This document shows, piece by piece, positions 1 through 8,871 of a stretch of 23,952 nucleotides of DNA. Every line of letters starts with the position of its first letter. Positions within the stretch are counted from its first letter, which is position 1. The stretch covers positions 1 through 23,952 of the forward strand of contig AJFK01000072.1 of the NCBI GenBank assembly GCA_000467715.1, given 5' to 3'. The DNA comes from Hysterium pulicare CBS 123377. Its lineage: Eukaryota; Ascomycota; Dothideomycetes; Hysteriales; Hysteriaceae. The position numbers and the translations under genes were made by a program. Under the pieces are notes generated by a model. It saw only the letters and a list, made by a program, of their open reading frames with translations, was not told the origin of the DNA and ran no database searches.

Positions 1-48
1 GCAATTAATAATTCCTGCAATTAATAATTCTAGCAATTAATAATTGCC
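1..48. repeat. 16-bp tandem repeat, three units
   Basis: Three head-to-tail 16-bp units share the 13-base core GCAATTAATAATT and differ only in their last two or three bases. The array begins at the first base of the window, so it may continue outside. The core is nearly self-complementary. It sits in AT-rich DNA with no supported gene; origin unknown. Confidence 0.85.
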
Positions 49-2059
49 TGAATTTTTAAAATTCTATAATATACAACTACCATGATAAAATATACACGCA
101 ACTCTTAATTTTATCCCGGATTTTGCTTCTTCTATACTGCTAATCAGATTTAGTTTAATAATTCTAAGCACCCTATCAATTATTATCGTCCCCTCTCAAA
201 TGTTCTCTTACTTTCCCTTTCCAAGTATAGTTCATTCTTTGCAATAGAACCTCTTCTTCTGCTAGAAAGCACTCTTTTCTCTGGAATTCACGCCGGAACA
301 ACTCAGAAGAGGAGCCACAATACTCTCTCTCCTTATACCTCGGATTAGTATTTAGAGATCTATATGCGCAAGCCTCGTTGTTTAGCACCTAGCTCCCATA
401 AAAGGTCTCAAGTCATTGTAGACAATGTCTACTAACAACAAATCGCGCGCGTCTCAAACTACTTTTTAGCCTAACGCCAGAACATTAAGCCTCTACGCAT
501 ATAGAGTCTAGCACGCTGAACTGAGATCCAGTGGCAAAGTTGGAATACGTAAAAGTCAAATTCGGTATAGTGTTTAAGGCGGGCCCAGGAGATGAAGCTG
601 GAGAGATTGGGTGGTTATTTTCTTCCTAGCAAAGTACTGAGCTTGAGTAAGACATTCTATGATAACCCTAACGTTTCACAAGAGTGCGAGACTTTCAATT
701 TTGATTCTTTAAAGCGCGCAGCTTAGAACCACGAAGAACTTGTCGACACATGGTATGATGCTTGCTATTGCGCGCTTGCTTGGGGATCAGAATGACCTAG
801 CGGAAGGATATGCGTGTTGCAAACTTTGGCACAAGATATCGACAATACTACTTGTGGGAGAGAAAATGGTTATTATGTCACGGGAAGACCTGAGAGAAGT
901 AACTGAAAACATGGGAGAAGCTTGAAATTTGATGAGCTGCAAGAGATCGGTGGCCTGCACGACTAATATTGGTAAGATGCGCCCACCCAGAGTCTCTATT
1001 ATATTCTATGATTGATATTTGTGGACTTGTTGGAAGATCCAAGCAGAGCAAAGTCGGGGCACTTGATCATCCAGTGTGAGGTATCAAAGCATCATGTCTC
1101 TCGTATGGCGGCATAGTTCTCCGCCGTCACCATATGCTTGAGTTATGCTTGAGGTAAGGAGATCGGTCTGGAATCGACCGAAACAAGTCTAGGATGCCAC
1201 CGAACAGTTACGTGCAACGATCCTCGGTTGGAAACCAAAGTCATTGACCGGTTGATGTAGCTCACCTACCAAAGCGTTAAGAGACGGTGTACGGACTACC
1301 AGCTCTCAGGCCGGCTCGTAGTCCCGACTATCTGCGGATGGAGAAATCTGTTATAACTATTCGCTTGTGCTGTGGCTGCGGCCAAACTGCTTCAACCGGA
1401 AGAAAACCTGCGAAAATCCGATCAGCTGTATTCGTTCCAGAAAACCGCCTCAACGTGGGCCTCTGTGCGTGACAAATGTACCTCCGATAGCGAAAGATAC
1501 TTGAAATGTCCTACCTACACCTTTTGAACTACTCATTGGCATGCAATGAGGGACGACAGTATCATTGGAATAGAAAGATGTTCGCAAGTACTGGCCTGGA
1601 AAGAAAATTGAGGCCATTTAGCATTCGCAGATGTGATTGACGCGTAAAGGTCAGGAAGTGGCTGTCTCCTTAGCAAAGCTCCTTTGTCAATGTAAAACAA
1701 TTTCGTTAGCAATTAAGTGAAACATTCTCCCTCAAGCATTCTTTATAAGTGACCCCCATGAAAGAAGCGAGAGATTATGATCTTGATATACGATGTTCGC
1801 CAAGGTAGGAGCGATACTCTTATCAGCCCGGCGGTTGCAACGGACTTACGAAAAAGGGAAGTGGATTTGTCAGAACATTGATTGACTACAACTAAGTATG
1901 GGATAGGGCCATATGATTTTGAGGGTTCTGATGACAGGGAGAAGATATGATCCACTCTAATTCGGCTCTCTCCCGTTCTCAAACCCACCTCTCACTAACA
2001 CCTTGTGCATATGGCTACAACCCCTCCCCGAGCCATACCCAATCTTTTTTCCCTTGCTC
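49..2059. other. Gene-poor AT-rich flank, no supported gene
   Basis: Two kilobases without a convincing gene. Short open frames exist (a 70-codon minus frame at 176-388, plus frames at 740-925 and 1287-1472, a minus frame at 1743-1988), but none shows a recognisable domain, signal peptide or consistent splice sites. The frame at 176-388 has a plausible charged composition and could be a remnant of something coding. A 15-base palindrome with a one-base centre (GTAGACA-A-TGTCTAC) lies at 418-432. The part nearest 2059 is probably the 3' flank of the chitin-binding gene. Confidence 0.5.
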
Positions 2060-3103
2060 TTAGCCGCAAGTCCCTAGCTGCGTATAACAGAAGCTATCGC
2101 AGCAGAGACCAGCTGTTGCCCCACTGCAGACGTTTCCGGGAAGGGCATCGCCGCTCGCGATGCAGGCTACTGCGGATGGAGATGGAGTCGCGGAAGACGT
2201 GGCTGAGGATGAACTAGGGTTCTCGGATGTTGAGCTGGATGCGGCCGTGCTCGAAATTGGGGCCACGGGAGTCGATGAGGATTGAGTAGAGGTAGAGAAC
2301 GACGAGATGGTGGACGATAGCGTTGACGACGAGACCGAAGTTGAGGTCGAACTTGAAGCCGTTGATGAGACGGAGGAGGAAGACGGCACGACTGAGGAGG
2401 AGGAAGAAAAAGAAGAAGAAGAAGAAGAAGTAGAGAGCGTCGAAGTCGATGAATGCATAGACGAGGTTGAGGAACTTGAGGAGACTTTCGATGTCGAGCT
2501 GGTGGACGACCGCAGCGTAGAGGATGATGTTCGAGTGGATGATCGCACAGACGAAGAAGAGGAGCTGCTAGAGCAGGTTCCAAATCCAGGCTGGCATCCT
2601 GTTCCGCAGTACGCGCTCGTGGAACCGCTGTGACTGGTAAGATCATTGTCGATGACGATATCCCGAAGATTCCGCTTACCAATAGCTGTATTGCGAACAG
2701 CAATTTCCATAGGTTGAACCCAAACATGTCTTTCCGCTGCCACAGTGGCCATTCGTCGAGACCTTCAAAGTCGAGCTCGGTACGGCGGCGACGGACGAGG
2801 TTCGGACAGTGGAGGATGAAGAGGAAGATTTAACGGAGGAAACCGGAATGCAAAGGCCGAAACCGGGCTGACAGCCCGTACCACAGTAGGCATTGGTAAT
2901 GCCACTGCAAAGGTTGTAAGCCTAAAATCCGATGAAAGGGAGAAAGGATCGTACCAATATCCGTACTGGCTGCAGCAATCTCCCCATCGCGAATTCAAAC
3001 AACTGTAGCCATTGGATCCTCCGCAAGTTGCATCGGGAGTTGTCTTCGCAAGCACACCAGCAACCAGAAGCAATAACGATGAGAAGCAAACGAGTGAATG
3101 CAT
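2060..3103 (-). CDS. Secreted protein with two CBM18 (hevein-like) chitin-binding modules, Ser-rich linker and Cys-rich C-terminus
   Basis: Three exons: 3103-2955, 2904-2680 and 2633-2060, separated by 50- and 46-bp GT...AG introns; 315 residues. Residues 1-19 form a signal peptide (MHSLVCFSSLLLLVAGVLA). Two hevein/CBM18 modules follow (about 27-68 and 104-145), each with the CCSQY core and a CGTGCQPGFG end, so the product should bind chitin or GlcNAc oligomers outside the cell or in the wall. A Ser/Thr-rich stretch (about 146-278), probably O-glycosylated, leads to a short six-cysteine end (C-x11-C-x7-CC-x3-C-x6-C) that I do not recognise. Splicing is needed to complete both modules: unspliced, the key Cys after SQYGY or SQYSY reads as Trp. 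No catalytic domain is visible, so it may be a wall protein or a chitin-masking lectin; the biological role is inferred. Confidence 0.85.
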
Positions 3104-3682
3104 GATAGCCTTAAAATTAGAAGAAGAGCACGAGGGAGTAGAAAATGAGATTTCGGGGATGGGAAGTGGAGAAAAACATGGAGCGACAACCATTCTTGTT
3201 TCCGCTTGAAGTCCTGAAAGGAGGTGGGCCACGATAGTCAAGCTAATCCCAATATTTTTGACAGCGCCTGTTTTGGTATTGCGATGGCCTAGATGTGCAG
3301 TGTGGCGTGCGCTACACCGACGGGCTGAAAAGAGCCTCGACGCCACTACGGAGCCGAGGCGTGGTGGAAAAAAGAATCGGAAGGAGAAAGGAGAAAGGAG
3401 AAAGGAGGGCAATGAGGGCTGGTCGCGAAGTAGAGACTATGTCGAATACTCGGAACTAAAGTAATGGTATAGCGCTGCATGATGCCCATCCGATCATAGT
3501 GGATGGAAGATGGTGATGCGGAGGATCCGAGCAGGGGAAATCCAGGTTAGCACGGGGATCTGCAGACGCGTCTTCATTTCAACATAAGCCACACTCAACA
3601 CTGGAGAGCTGAGAACGACATCGTCTCTCATTTATGGGGCTGGCCTTTGAACAGTCAAGATGATCGAAGCATCCATCCATTG
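3104..3682. other. Intergenic, promoter side of the chitin-binding gene
   Basis: No supported gene. It should contain the promoter of the minus-strand gene that starts at 3103. A purine-rich tract with repeated GGAGAAA units lies near 3380-3405. No clear TATA box or other site was recognised. Confidence 0.5.
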
Positions 3683-3955
3683 CTACTTAGTAGCCACTTC
3701 CTTCTCCACCGCATCGGTCATATCGCCCAGACTAGCAAAGTTCTAATCATAGACACCCTCCGACTTGTTCTCCGATATTTTGGCCGGTCTGTAAATCCAG
3801 CACGACTTGAGTCCCAAGGCTTTTGCTGATTGGTGGTTATGAAATTGACTCTGTGCTGTTTGAATGATTCCGCTTTTCTCTACCCCAAACCTGTCTTTAA
3901 CATGTTTGAACATGTACTCGAAGTTCCTTGGGTCTGGCTGTGGCAGGTTTCCAGC
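3683..3955 (-). pseudogene. 3' fragment of a haloacid dehalogenase-like (HAD) hydrolase gene, broken by a nonsense codon
   Basis: The minus strand encodes a C-terminal HAD segment: PDPRNFEYM, then FGVEKSGIIQTAQSQFHNHQ, then AKALGLKSCWIYRP. This matches the 2-haloacid-dehalogenase-like family, in which K-P-D-x-x-x-F leads to the H-D-H stretch and G-x-x-x-x-W-I. A TAG at about 3743-3745 interrupts the frame, which then continues with NFASLGDMTDAVEKE to a stop at 3683-3685. The N-terminal two thirds, including the nucleophile Asp motif, are missing. The expected KPD lysine is Gln, and the conserved Asp of H-D-H is Asn. The nonsense codon (expected TGG) and the Asn codon (expected GAC) are both explained by CpA-to-TpA changes on the plus strand. 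Almost certainly non-functional. Confidence 0.7.
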
Positions 3956-4063
3956 ACATGCTGCATGCCAACGCATTGCTGCTTGTTCTTGAGGAGGGTG
4001 GAATGTTGGGCACAGATGAGAAGCCGCGCGCCCCGCATGTCTCCAATGCGGGTCCTCGCGCTC

Positions 4064-4110
4064 TTCATCTCTACGCCCTTCATCTCTACGCCCTTCATCT
4101 CTACGCCCTG
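4064..4110. repeat. 15-bp tandem repeat, three units
   Basis: The unit CTTCATCTCTACGCC repeats three times. On the minus strand it encodes a repeated GRRDE pentapeptide inside the open frame that joins the HAD fragment to the upstream remnant. It lies between two decayed coding segments and has probably expanded secondarily. Confidence 0.85.
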
Positions 4111-4179
4111 TGTCAAGACGATTCTTATCAGATATCATACTGTGGAGAAAAGAGCGCATGCAGGTAGCGTTCGCGAGAC

Positions 4180-5010
4180 CCTGCAATGATGATCGCTGAC
4201 CGAGAGACCTCATCTCTTCTGCCTGAGGGAGCGCTTGAGGCCACCATTTACTCAACTCTCTCCCTGAGTCTCGAATCAGTTGAAGGACGGTGGGTTGAAT
4301 GGCCTTAATGCGTCGGACCGTTTGCGACAAATTTTCAATCAATATTTTGGGAATAGTAAGCATTACTTCTGAAAGGGTTTTTGGAAGTTCCTCCTGAGAT
4401 AAGGCTCCTCCTTCGGTGAGACATTATTCATAAAGATATCGGAAAGTTAGGCACTACTCTCCTCATTTGCGGGGAGCCGAGGAGCCGGTTTGATCTTATA
4501 CTCTACGCTATTTATCGTAAAACGAGCAAATGCTACATTCATAATAGACACCTGCTGTAGCTTAGTATCCCGGTTCTAACTCCAAATTTTCATACAAGTG
4601 ACTTACTTCTGGGTTGGTATGGTGGAATTCAACTATATTCTCCAACCTAGATGATACTATTTTAACAACAGTGACTAGAGGAAGAACTCCTCCGAGAACT
4701 CCATCCTTTGCCTTAGAAAACTGAGCCCTACATAACTTAACTTGGAAGCCAAGCTTCTCAGAGGAAAACCCTCTTCTCCGATAACTGAAATTAGTGAAGT
4801 TCGATGTAGACGCTGAGCATCAAGGTGATTTTGTTCTACTGTAAGAATCAAATTTATCGGAACTCGACCTGGACGCTTAGCTTCTAATACGGATATCCTT
4901 TATCACGATGATCAAAATTAACGAAACTTATCTCAGACGCTTAGTCTCTGAGTCGAATTGGCTTAACTGCGACAATTGAACTTAACGTATACTTTATTAG
5001 TTGCTAAGTA
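4180..5010 (-). pseudogene. Decayed gene of unknown family with internal 21-codon repeats and a preserved intron
   Basis: Reading the minus strand from high to low coordinates: four degenerate 63-64-bp units (conserved cores near 4936, 4872, 4809 and 4745) each give a related 21-residue peptide, for example VNFDHRDKGYPY-stop-KLSVQVEF and TNFSYRRRGFSSEKLGFQVK. An open stretch continues through LGGVLPLVTVVKIVSSRLEN to HHTNPE. A near-ideal intron follows (about 4549-4607: GTAAGT donor, TACTAAG branch site, CAG acceptor). The next exon begins VSIMNVAFARFTINSVEYKI and meets a stop, a frameshift near 4410, and then LTIPKILIENLSQTVRRIKA. Stops, frame changes and no clear start mark it as decayed. 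I do not recognise the family. The strand and the intron are well supported; the exact limits are not. Confidence 0.55.
4733..4985. repeat. Degenerate tandem repeat, period 63-64 bp, about four units
   Basis: Matching cores occur at 4745 (AAGCCAAGC), 4809 (GACGCTGAGC), 4872 (GACGCTTAGC) and 4936 (GACGCTTAGT), spaced 64, 63 and 64 bp. The flanking bases also align, for example ATCAAATTTATCGGAACTCG against ATCAAAATTAACGAAACTTA. The period near 21 codons agrees with the repeated peptide read on the minus strand. A fifth, weaker unit may lie near 4999. Confidence 0.65.
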
Positions 5011-5221
5011 ATGTAATCTATTCACTGTGTCCGCGTAACCCTGCTTAGATAGAGTGTAGAGCCAACGAGCTGGAGCATTTGTCTCAAGTTTGATTAGACG
5101 CATAACAACGTGTATAATATCGTAGACATGCCAAGGTCAATATTGGCAGCACAACTACACTTCCATCAAAGTAGTGGTTGGGATTCCTAAACTCTCTCAA
5201 TTGCAATATAGCCGAAGTTTA

Positions 5222-5306
5222 GTAGGATCAAGTGTAGTGTACACTTCATACTTTAGTATATACTGCGCAGGAAATAATACAAGGTGTACACTACACTTGA
5301 TCCTAC
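5222..5306. repeat. Perfect 23-bp inverted repeat with 39-bp spacer
   Basis: The left arm 5222-5244 starts GTAGGATCAAGTG; the right arm 5284-5306 ends CACTTGATCCTAC. The arms are exact reverse complements. Beyond the outer ends there is one mismatch and then three more paired bases (TTT against AAA). The spacer is AT-rich. It lies about 255 bp before the start codon of the nuclease-like gene. It could be a fold-back mobile-element remnant or a hairpin in the promoter or leader; no clear target-site duplication was seen. Confidence 0.9.
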
Positions 5307-5505
5307 AAAACCTCAAAATCAATTCAAAGAGTGCACGCTTCATCTCATCACATGGAAGTCTAACATGGCATTTTCCTTGTCGTTTGGGCATCTTAGCTCT
5401 TATTGGAGGATGCTTGCTCAATCCGGCAATGGTCTGTGCGGCAGCTCCCGTCAACAACCGCAACGTCAACCCACCGCCACACCGCAACACCACAACACCG
5501 CAACC

Positions 5506-5535
5506 CATCTTCATCTTCATCTTCATCTTCATCTT
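5506..5535. repeat. (CATCTT)5 microsatellite in the 5' leader
   Basis: Five exact CATCTT units end 26 bp before the ATG at 5562. Read in the frame of the downstream gene it gives a poly-Ser run, which argues that the real start lies after it. Length changes here could alter the leader. Confidence 0.9.
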
Positions 5536-5561
5536 GCATTATCTCCTACAACGTCGCTCTC

Positions 5562-7028
5562 ATGGGAAAGAAACGTCATCAGTCACCGTCCTCTCCGCCT
5601 TCGAAGAGGTTGAAGACCGCTGCCCATCAGAATCGTTGTGACGTGACCTCACCGCTCATCTTGAGAGCCTTTCCTGACCTCGACCCTCAAGCTTTAGCCA
5701 CCACTTGGTCATCCTTTTCGACAGACCCTTCATCGGCTCCCTTGCCCTTGACCATCGAGAACCTCTCCAAACTCGATTCTATTCTAGGAGTTCCCAAGAA
5801 ACCCAGCAACATGAGCAGCTCTAAAAAGAGCCAGAGCCCCCTCGAGCGCAACCGGAAACTTGGCATGTACGGCATCCACATAGCGCGTTACCCAAAGCCG
5901 CCAATCCCTCCGAGCGTCCAGCAACTCCTGAACACCATACTCAACCACCAACGAGTCACCGGTATACCCATCTCACCGAACGCCAAGAGCATTGCGGCAA
6001 AATGGGGAGAGCATTATCATTTGAATGAGAGGGAACAACTCTCAAGGCTTCACAAGGATCTATTTGGTCGACCGGAAAACACCAAGGATAACTATTGCGT
6101 GGATTACAGAGAAGACCAGTTGTTCACCGCGAACTGTGTCCCGAAGCCGGAGCTCCTCGACAACTATACCCTGCTCGAAGAGGCACTGGCTGATCTCGAG
6201 TCTCCTACCAACCCCAAACCAGATATCACCTATGGATATCAACAAATGACCCAGGAAGCTTTCACGTATTCCGAGGAAGTCATGCTCAATCAGGAAGGCT
6301 TTAAGAGGTTTGCAGGTGTGTGTCCTCGTCTTTGGTTCCCCTTTTTCACCGAGGAGTGGAAAAGTGCTGCTACTGGCGGCAACCACTACGGTGCTTCTCT
6401 ACAAGGCGGTAGGAATGCTGCCGCTATCTGCTACTCGATGCACGAGTTTCTCATGACCTGCGGCATCCCTACCATCTCCGAGGCTGATACGGCTCATTTT
6501 TCGGCCACAATGGACGGAGAAAGCGTTAAGATTTGGGTTCATTGGCGCTGGGTTGACAAAGGAATGGTCACGTACGAATCGCTCGTACCCAGTGGAGCAA
6601 GATTCTGGTTAGAAGAAGTCGACGATATGCTCAAGTTTCGCAAAATGTTGCAGAACATCTTCGACCACGCTGTTGGCCCTCGGCTCGGTTTGATCAAGCG
6701 CACCCTGGCTCACTATTCCGTCTTCCATCCGCCCTCTCCCCAAAAGCTGCTACCATCGCCTCAAAAGTCTTCCCCCCGGAAGCCCGCCTCACCTTCCAAG
6801 CGCAGCCAATCGCCTCGAAAGAAGTCACCGGTCAAGACCAACGCTCCACTAGGGTTGAGTTTTCCCCTCCGACTTGCTGCAACGGTCCCACAGACGCCCA
6901 TGGTCCCTCTCTCGGGTCGAAATACCCGAACGGCTGCCCAGCTTAGCCCTCCAAGCGTCTCGCCAACTCGACGCCATAGTGAGCGCCTCAAGAAACTCAA
7001 GGACGATCAGGGTATGGATGGGGAGTAA
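5562..7028 (+). CDS. PD-(D/E)XK nuclease-like protein (DUF7924-like)
   Basis: Single exon of 488 residues. The start at 5562 (MGKKRHQSPSSPPSKRLK) is preferred over an in-frame ATG at 5403, because the added stretch is low-complexity and encoded by a microsatellite. The core (about 140-385) carries KPDITYG (D221), WFPFFTEEWKSA (E265-W-K267), then an AGG/QGG-like Ala-rich helix and an IWVHWRW strand: the acidic-residue then E-x-K order expected of a PD-(D/E)XK fold, and the PDxxYG...FPF...E-x-K pattern of fungal DUF7924 proteins. Both tails are basic and rich in Ser-Pro: the C-terminal part (391-425) repeats SPQK, SPRK, SPSK and SPVK, resembling S/T-P-K/R-K minor-groove DNA-binding motifs, and the N-terminus looks like a nuclear localisation signal. 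Nuclease activity and nuclear location are inferred. DUF7924 membership is from memory of the motif. Confidence 0.75.
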   Translation: MGKKRHQSPSSPPSKRLKTAAHQNRCDVTSPLILRAFPDLDPQALATTWSSFSTDPSSAPLPLTIENLSKLDSILGVPKKPSNMSSSKKSQSPLERNRKLGMYGIHIARYPKPPIPPSVQQLLNTILNHQRVTGIPISPNAKSIAAKWGEHYHLNEREQLSRLHKDLFGRPENTKDNYCVDYREDQLFTANCVPKPELLDNYTLLEEALADLESPTNPKPDITYGYQQMTQEAFTYSEEVMLNQEGFKRFAGVCPRLWFPFFTEEWKSAATGGNHYGASLQGGRNAAAICYSMHEFLMTCGIPTISEADTAHFSATMDGESVKIWVHWRWVDKGMVTYESLVPSGARFWLEEVDDMLKFRKMLQNIFDHAVGPRLGLIKRTLAHYSVFHPPSPQKLLPSPQKSSPRKPASPSKRSQSPRKKSPVKTNAPLGLSFPLRLAATVPQTPMVPLSGRNTRTAAQLSPPSVSPTRRHSERLKKLKDDQGMDGE

Positions 7029-7219
7029 GGGGTTGGAGGATGTGGAGTGGGTACGATCTGGTTTGAGACTTTACCCTCGGCGAGATGGGTTCGATATGGC
7101 CTCAGGGCGTCAGGTTCCCTTTGGCATAGCTGGGAAATGAGAATGATTAATCATATGTAATATAGACTAGATTGCTTCCAAATTATACTCCTGAATAGGA
7201 ATACGACACTTTATTCTAT
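7029..7219. other. Intergenic, 3' flank of the nuclease-like gene
   Basis: No gene seen. GC content drops quickly after the stop codon, towards the repeat field. Probably holds the 3' UTR and polyadenylation region. Confidence 0.4.
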
Positions 7220-7730
7220 ACTTGTCCACATTACCGAAGCTCCACATTCCACGTTCCCCTCATTTAGCATGGACGGTTTGGTCTCTGTGAGACACATTAA
7301 ATGGCTTTTCCGACCAGGGACTGTATCAATGTAGATCTCTCATGCCGTCTCTGCTTCTACTTTAGTAAGAAATTAGTATTCTATTCAATAACACTATGCT
7401 ACCATCTCTAGCTTCTCCATATCCCGTTCTTCTCCATACGCGTAGGCGGTTTGGGCTTTGGGATATGCATTACCTGGATTTTTCTACCTGGGACTGTACT
7501 GACATATATCTCTTAAGTCTGTTGCCATATCCACCAGGCAAGAAAAGAGCTCCATATTTAAATCTATAACCTACATCACCGAAGTTACATGTCTTAAGGT
7601 CCCCTCCGTCCGCGTATCCGGTTTGCTCTTTGGGACGTGTTTGAAATGGCTTTTACCGCCAGGAACAGTATTAAGATACATCTCAGTCTCTATCTCTCTT
7701 TCTACTCTGGTAGGAAAAGAACTCCCTCTT
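7220..7730 (-). repeat. Degenerate tandem repeat, three units of about 171-174 bp, former coding sequence on the minus strand
   Basis: Three diverged units are marked by CGGTTTGGTCTCTG (near 7273), CGGTTTGGGCTTTG (near 7447) and CGGTTTGCTCTTTG (near 7619). On the minus strand all give related peptides: EIYIDTVPGRKSHL, EIYVSTVPGRKIQV and EMYLNTVPGGKSHF, the third continuing KHVPKSKPDTRTEG. The first two have a stop codon just before the conserved E. The period of 57-58 codons and the conservation in one reading frame suggest a decayed tandem-repeat protein gene. Family not recognised. Confidence 0.6.
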
Positions 7731-7776
7731 CAACTAAATAATGCTAAGTTTCCTAGAAAGTCTTTACAGAATATAG

Positions 7777-8095
7777 AAAGAAGCGAGACTATTGTTAGGG
7801 ACTACTTTTATTATACTTACAAAAGCCAGTACAGCTCATATCGGAAGAATTGCTGCTGTTAATGTCCCTTTCCTAGATAAGTTGGCTAAGCATGTACAGC
7901 TTTAAAAGAAGCAACACCTTTAGAAAATATATCTTCTCTTAGTGTTCTATGATACCAGCCGATTCGTCTCGGAAGAAGTGCTTCGGAGTACATAATCTAG
8001 AAAGAAGCTATGCCTTTGCATAAGAATATTTTCTCTTGCTGTTTTGCAACATTTCAAATACCGTCTCCGAAGTGTTGCTTCTAAAAGACGAGAAA
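7777..8095. repeat. Degenerate repeat, three units spaced about 127 and 95 bp
   Basis: Units begin AGAAAGAAGCGAG (7777), AAAAGAAGCAACA (7904) and AGAAAGAAGCTATG (7999). Each ends in a related block: CGGAAGAATTGCTGCTG, CGGAAGAAGTGCTTCGG and CCGAAGTGTTGCTTCTA. On the minus strand two units give partly similar broken peptides sharing N-[ST]-K-R-[KR]-Y. It directly follows the 171-174-bp repeat and may belong to the same decayed locus. Confidence 0.5.
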
Positions 8096-8871
8096 GCGTC
8101 TAATGCGCGGGGGGTAGGTGCCATCATCTTAGTCGAACGGTCGAGTATAGTGGTCTCTCAAGCGCGACAATGAAAGCTGAAGGGTGAGGATTGTGCTCGT
8201 ATTAGAATTCGACCAAGAAGTGCTTTGTATCGGCATTGTGATTGGGCTGGTCGCGGAAATGAGTAAGGTCTTTAGGGTTTCGTGCCCATCTACTGTAAAG
8301 AAAGAGCCGGCGTTCTTCGACTTAGGCGGTTCTTACCTACGCAGATGGTTAATAACAATGCATTAATCGATATTTTTTGCGTCGTGTCTTATTAGTAAGT
8401 GTCTCCTCTTGCGTTAATTTTTCTCTGTATACATCCACAGAACTTATGATGTTAACCACAAACGAGAGATTAAAATGTAACCACCGCTTACGTATAGTTA
8501 AGCTTCACCAAACACTTCTTCCATAAAACTTAGCTACTATTTGCTCATAATCTAGTGACGCCAACGTGATTTCCGGAATTTTGGAACATGTGGAAGACAC
8601 CGAGTGGTAATAAACAGGTAGGAGTGATAGACGCTATTATTATCAAAGACTATTAACATCATCCCCCATCTTAGGTTCCTGTTCATACTTCTTCGCGCTG
8701 GTCCAAGCCTAATCCTGCTCGACCCGAACATAAAAGCAATAGCCGCTGAAGACATATGCATGGGAGGTGGGAGCTCCGCAGAAGCAACCTCACGTTATTC
8801 GTAAGCCACTCTATGGGGGACTATCCTACTAATGTATTGCTACTATATCTAGTTGAGTTCATCATCCCTGT
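8096..8871. other. Intergenic, no gene seen
   Basis: AT-rich sequence between the repeat field and the 3' end of the secreted-protein gene. Small frames at 8184-8366 (+) and 8552-8761 (-) have no recognisable feature. No repeat or motif stood out. Confidence 0.5.

Noticed and set aside
740-925. Small plus-strand frame in the left flank
   Set aside because: Sixty-one codons, no recognisable motif, no promoter or splice context.
2307-2633. Plus-strand 108-codon frame rich in Glu and Asp
   Set aside because: It is the antisense of the Ser-rich linker of the chitin-binding protein; the acidic repeats only mirror TCN codons on the real strand.
3743-4363. 206-codon minus-strand frame as one intact gene
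   Set aside because: It fuses the end of the decayed repeat gene, a GRRDE microsatellite and a HAD fragment; both end segments continue past stops or frameshifts, so it is a chance join of remnants.
5174-5641. 155-codon plus-strand frame
   Set aside because: Runs through the inverted repeat and the microsatellite and into the nuclease-like gene in another frame; composition is repeat-driven.
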